Positions 46,061 to 46,634 of a stretch of 46,634 bases of DNA are shown piece after piece (the first letter of the stretch is position 1; each line of letters starts with the position of its first letter). The translations under genes were made by a program, and so were the position numbers. The stretch lies in assembly GCF_005063415.1 (NCBI RefSeq), contig NZ_SUEG01000025.1, forward strand, positions 1-46,634, given 5' to 3'. The notes beneath the pieces were generated by a model. It saw only the letters and a program-made list of their open reading frames with translations, searched no databases and was not told the DNA's origin. Origin of the DNA: Mesorhizobium sp. Lineage in GTDB: Bacteria; Pseudomonadota; Alphaproteobacteria; Rhizobiales; Rhizobiaceae.

Positions 46061-46634
46061 ATGAAGGTTCTTGTCGTCGGCGGCTATGGCACCTTTGGCG
46101 GTCGCACCGTCGAGCTTTTGGAGGGCGAGCCGCGTCTGATCCTCTTCGTCGCCGGGCGCTCGCTCGCCAAGGCTGACGCGTATTGCAAGAGGCGCGCCCC
46201 GACAGCAGCCCGGCTGGTGCCGGCACTGTTCGACGGTGACGGCGATCTCGCCGCGCAACTCGCTGCATTTGAGCCTGACATTGTGGTCGACGCGAGCGGT
46301 CCGTTCCAGGCCTATGGCGAGGGACGCTATCGCCTGATCGAGGCATGCATCGCCCGGCGCGTCAACTATCTCGATCTTGCCGACGGCTCGGATTTCGTCG
46401 CCGGTGTCTCTGCGTTCGACGAGGCGGCGCGAAACGCCGGCGTCTTCGTGCTGTCCGGCGTCTCGAGCTTTCCGGTGCTGACGGCGGCGGTGGTGCGTCG
46501 CCTGTCTTCGGACCTGACGCGGGTCGACGGCATTCGCGGCGGCATCGCGCCGTCGCCCTTTGCCGGTGTCGGCGAGAACGTCATTCGCGCCATCGCCGGT
46601 TACGCCGGCCAGCGGGTGCGGCTTGTTCGCAACC
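46061..46634 (+). CDS. Saccharopine dehydrogenase-like NADP-binding protein (3' end outside window)
   Basis: First 191 residues of a Rossmann-fold oxidoreductase. MKVLVVGGYGTFGGRTVELL at the start holds the GGYGTFG nucleotide-binding loop; VVDASGPFQAYG and NYLDLADGSDFV are typical of the saccharopine dehydrogenase/trans-acting enoyl-reductase family, followed by SGVSSFPVLTAAVVRRL. The substrate cannot be told; plant-type lysine breakdown, homospermidine-like or lipid-linked reductases share this fold. GGGGGAAC precedes the ATG at a suitable distance. It continues beyond the right edge. Confidence 0.85.
   Translation, partial: MKVLVVGGYGTFGGRTVELLEGEPRLILFVAGRSLAKADAYCKRRAPTAARLVPALFDGDGDLAAQLAAFEPDIVVDASGPFQAYGEGRYRLIEACIARRVNYLDLADGSDFVAGVSAFDEAARNAGVFVLSGVSSFPVLTAAVVRRLSSDLTRVDGIRGGIAPSPFAGVGENVIRAIAGYAGQRVRLVRN

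Noticed and set aside
1..46634. CRISPR arrays, tRNA or rRNA genes, phage or conjugation modules
   Set aside because: None seen: no regularly spaced direct repeats, no tRNA-like cloverleaf noticed, and no structural phage or relaxase genes.

Overview
The window reads as chromosomal DNA of a GC-rich alphaproteobacterium of the Rhizobiales, most like Mesorhizobium. I infer this from gene content (membrane-bound ferritin MbfA behind an Irr-type box, DUF1127, ku-ligD pairing, ChoX-like binding protein), from three GGAAC-N16-CGTT promoters of the alphaproteobacterial EcfG general stress sigma factor, and from intergenic mosaic repeats of a kind I remember from Mesorhizobium. No search could be run, so genus is a judgement. 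No rRNA, tRNA, CRISPR array, phage or conjugation genes are visible; one insertion sequence is present. Genes are densely packed, with many 4-base ATGA overlaps.

Layout. 1-2.0 kb: RidA-SDR operon read leftwards, divergent from a LysR regulator, with a perfect 8-bp inverted repeat between them. 2.0-5.4 kb: decayed SDR remnant, glutathione transferase, stress-type CsbD gene, Tat-exported phosphoesterase, small exported protein. 5.4-7 kb: TetR regulator divergent from a NIPSNAP protein, with two palindromic operators. 7-11 kb: amidase, alpha/beta hydrolase and an orphan choline/betaine-type binding protein in one tightly coupled operon, divergent from a BetI-like regulator. 11-13.3 kb: SDR, then an intact IS481-type element and a palindromic repeat. 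13.3-18.3 kb: very large MscS channel and cyanide-insensitive type bd oxidase (cydAB). 18.5-21.6 kb: two-gene ABC exporter, then a MarR-GNAT pair. 21.7-25 kb: Tat-exported PhoX behind a Pho box, SMR-like membrane protein, PAP2 phosphatase, tiny lipoprotein. 25-29.2 kb: XRE regulator, SulP transporter, exported SMP-30-like protein, second HTH regulator. 29.3-31.6 kb: frameshifted YiiX-like cysteine hydrolase, then CYTH-CHAD operon. 31.7-35.4 kb: CecR-like TetR regulator heading a four-gene HlyD/ABC efflux operon. 35.4-39.9 kb: glutathione transferase, threonine/serine dehydratase, HTH-like protein, MbfA, ABM-NIPSNAP pair, DUF1127 protein, ArsR regulator. 40.6-40.8 kb: two-module repeat. 40.8-44.8 kb: LigD, Ku and a DUF892 ferritin-like protein. 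44.8-46.6 kb: sparse stretch with tiny ORFs, a DCC thiol-disulfide protein, and a truncated saccharopine-dehydrogenase-like gene.

How the genes fit together. Several transcription units can be assigned a signal from the DNA itself: the EcfG stress regulon (CsbD, Ku-LigD, DUF892), phosphate starvation (PhoX), iron (MbfA via Irr), and local repressors (TetR/NIPSNAP, CecR-like). The only cluster that looks like a possibly undescribed pathway is the binding-protein/hydrolase/amidase operon next to the BetI-like regulator; I find no clear evidence for a wholly new defence or mobile system.
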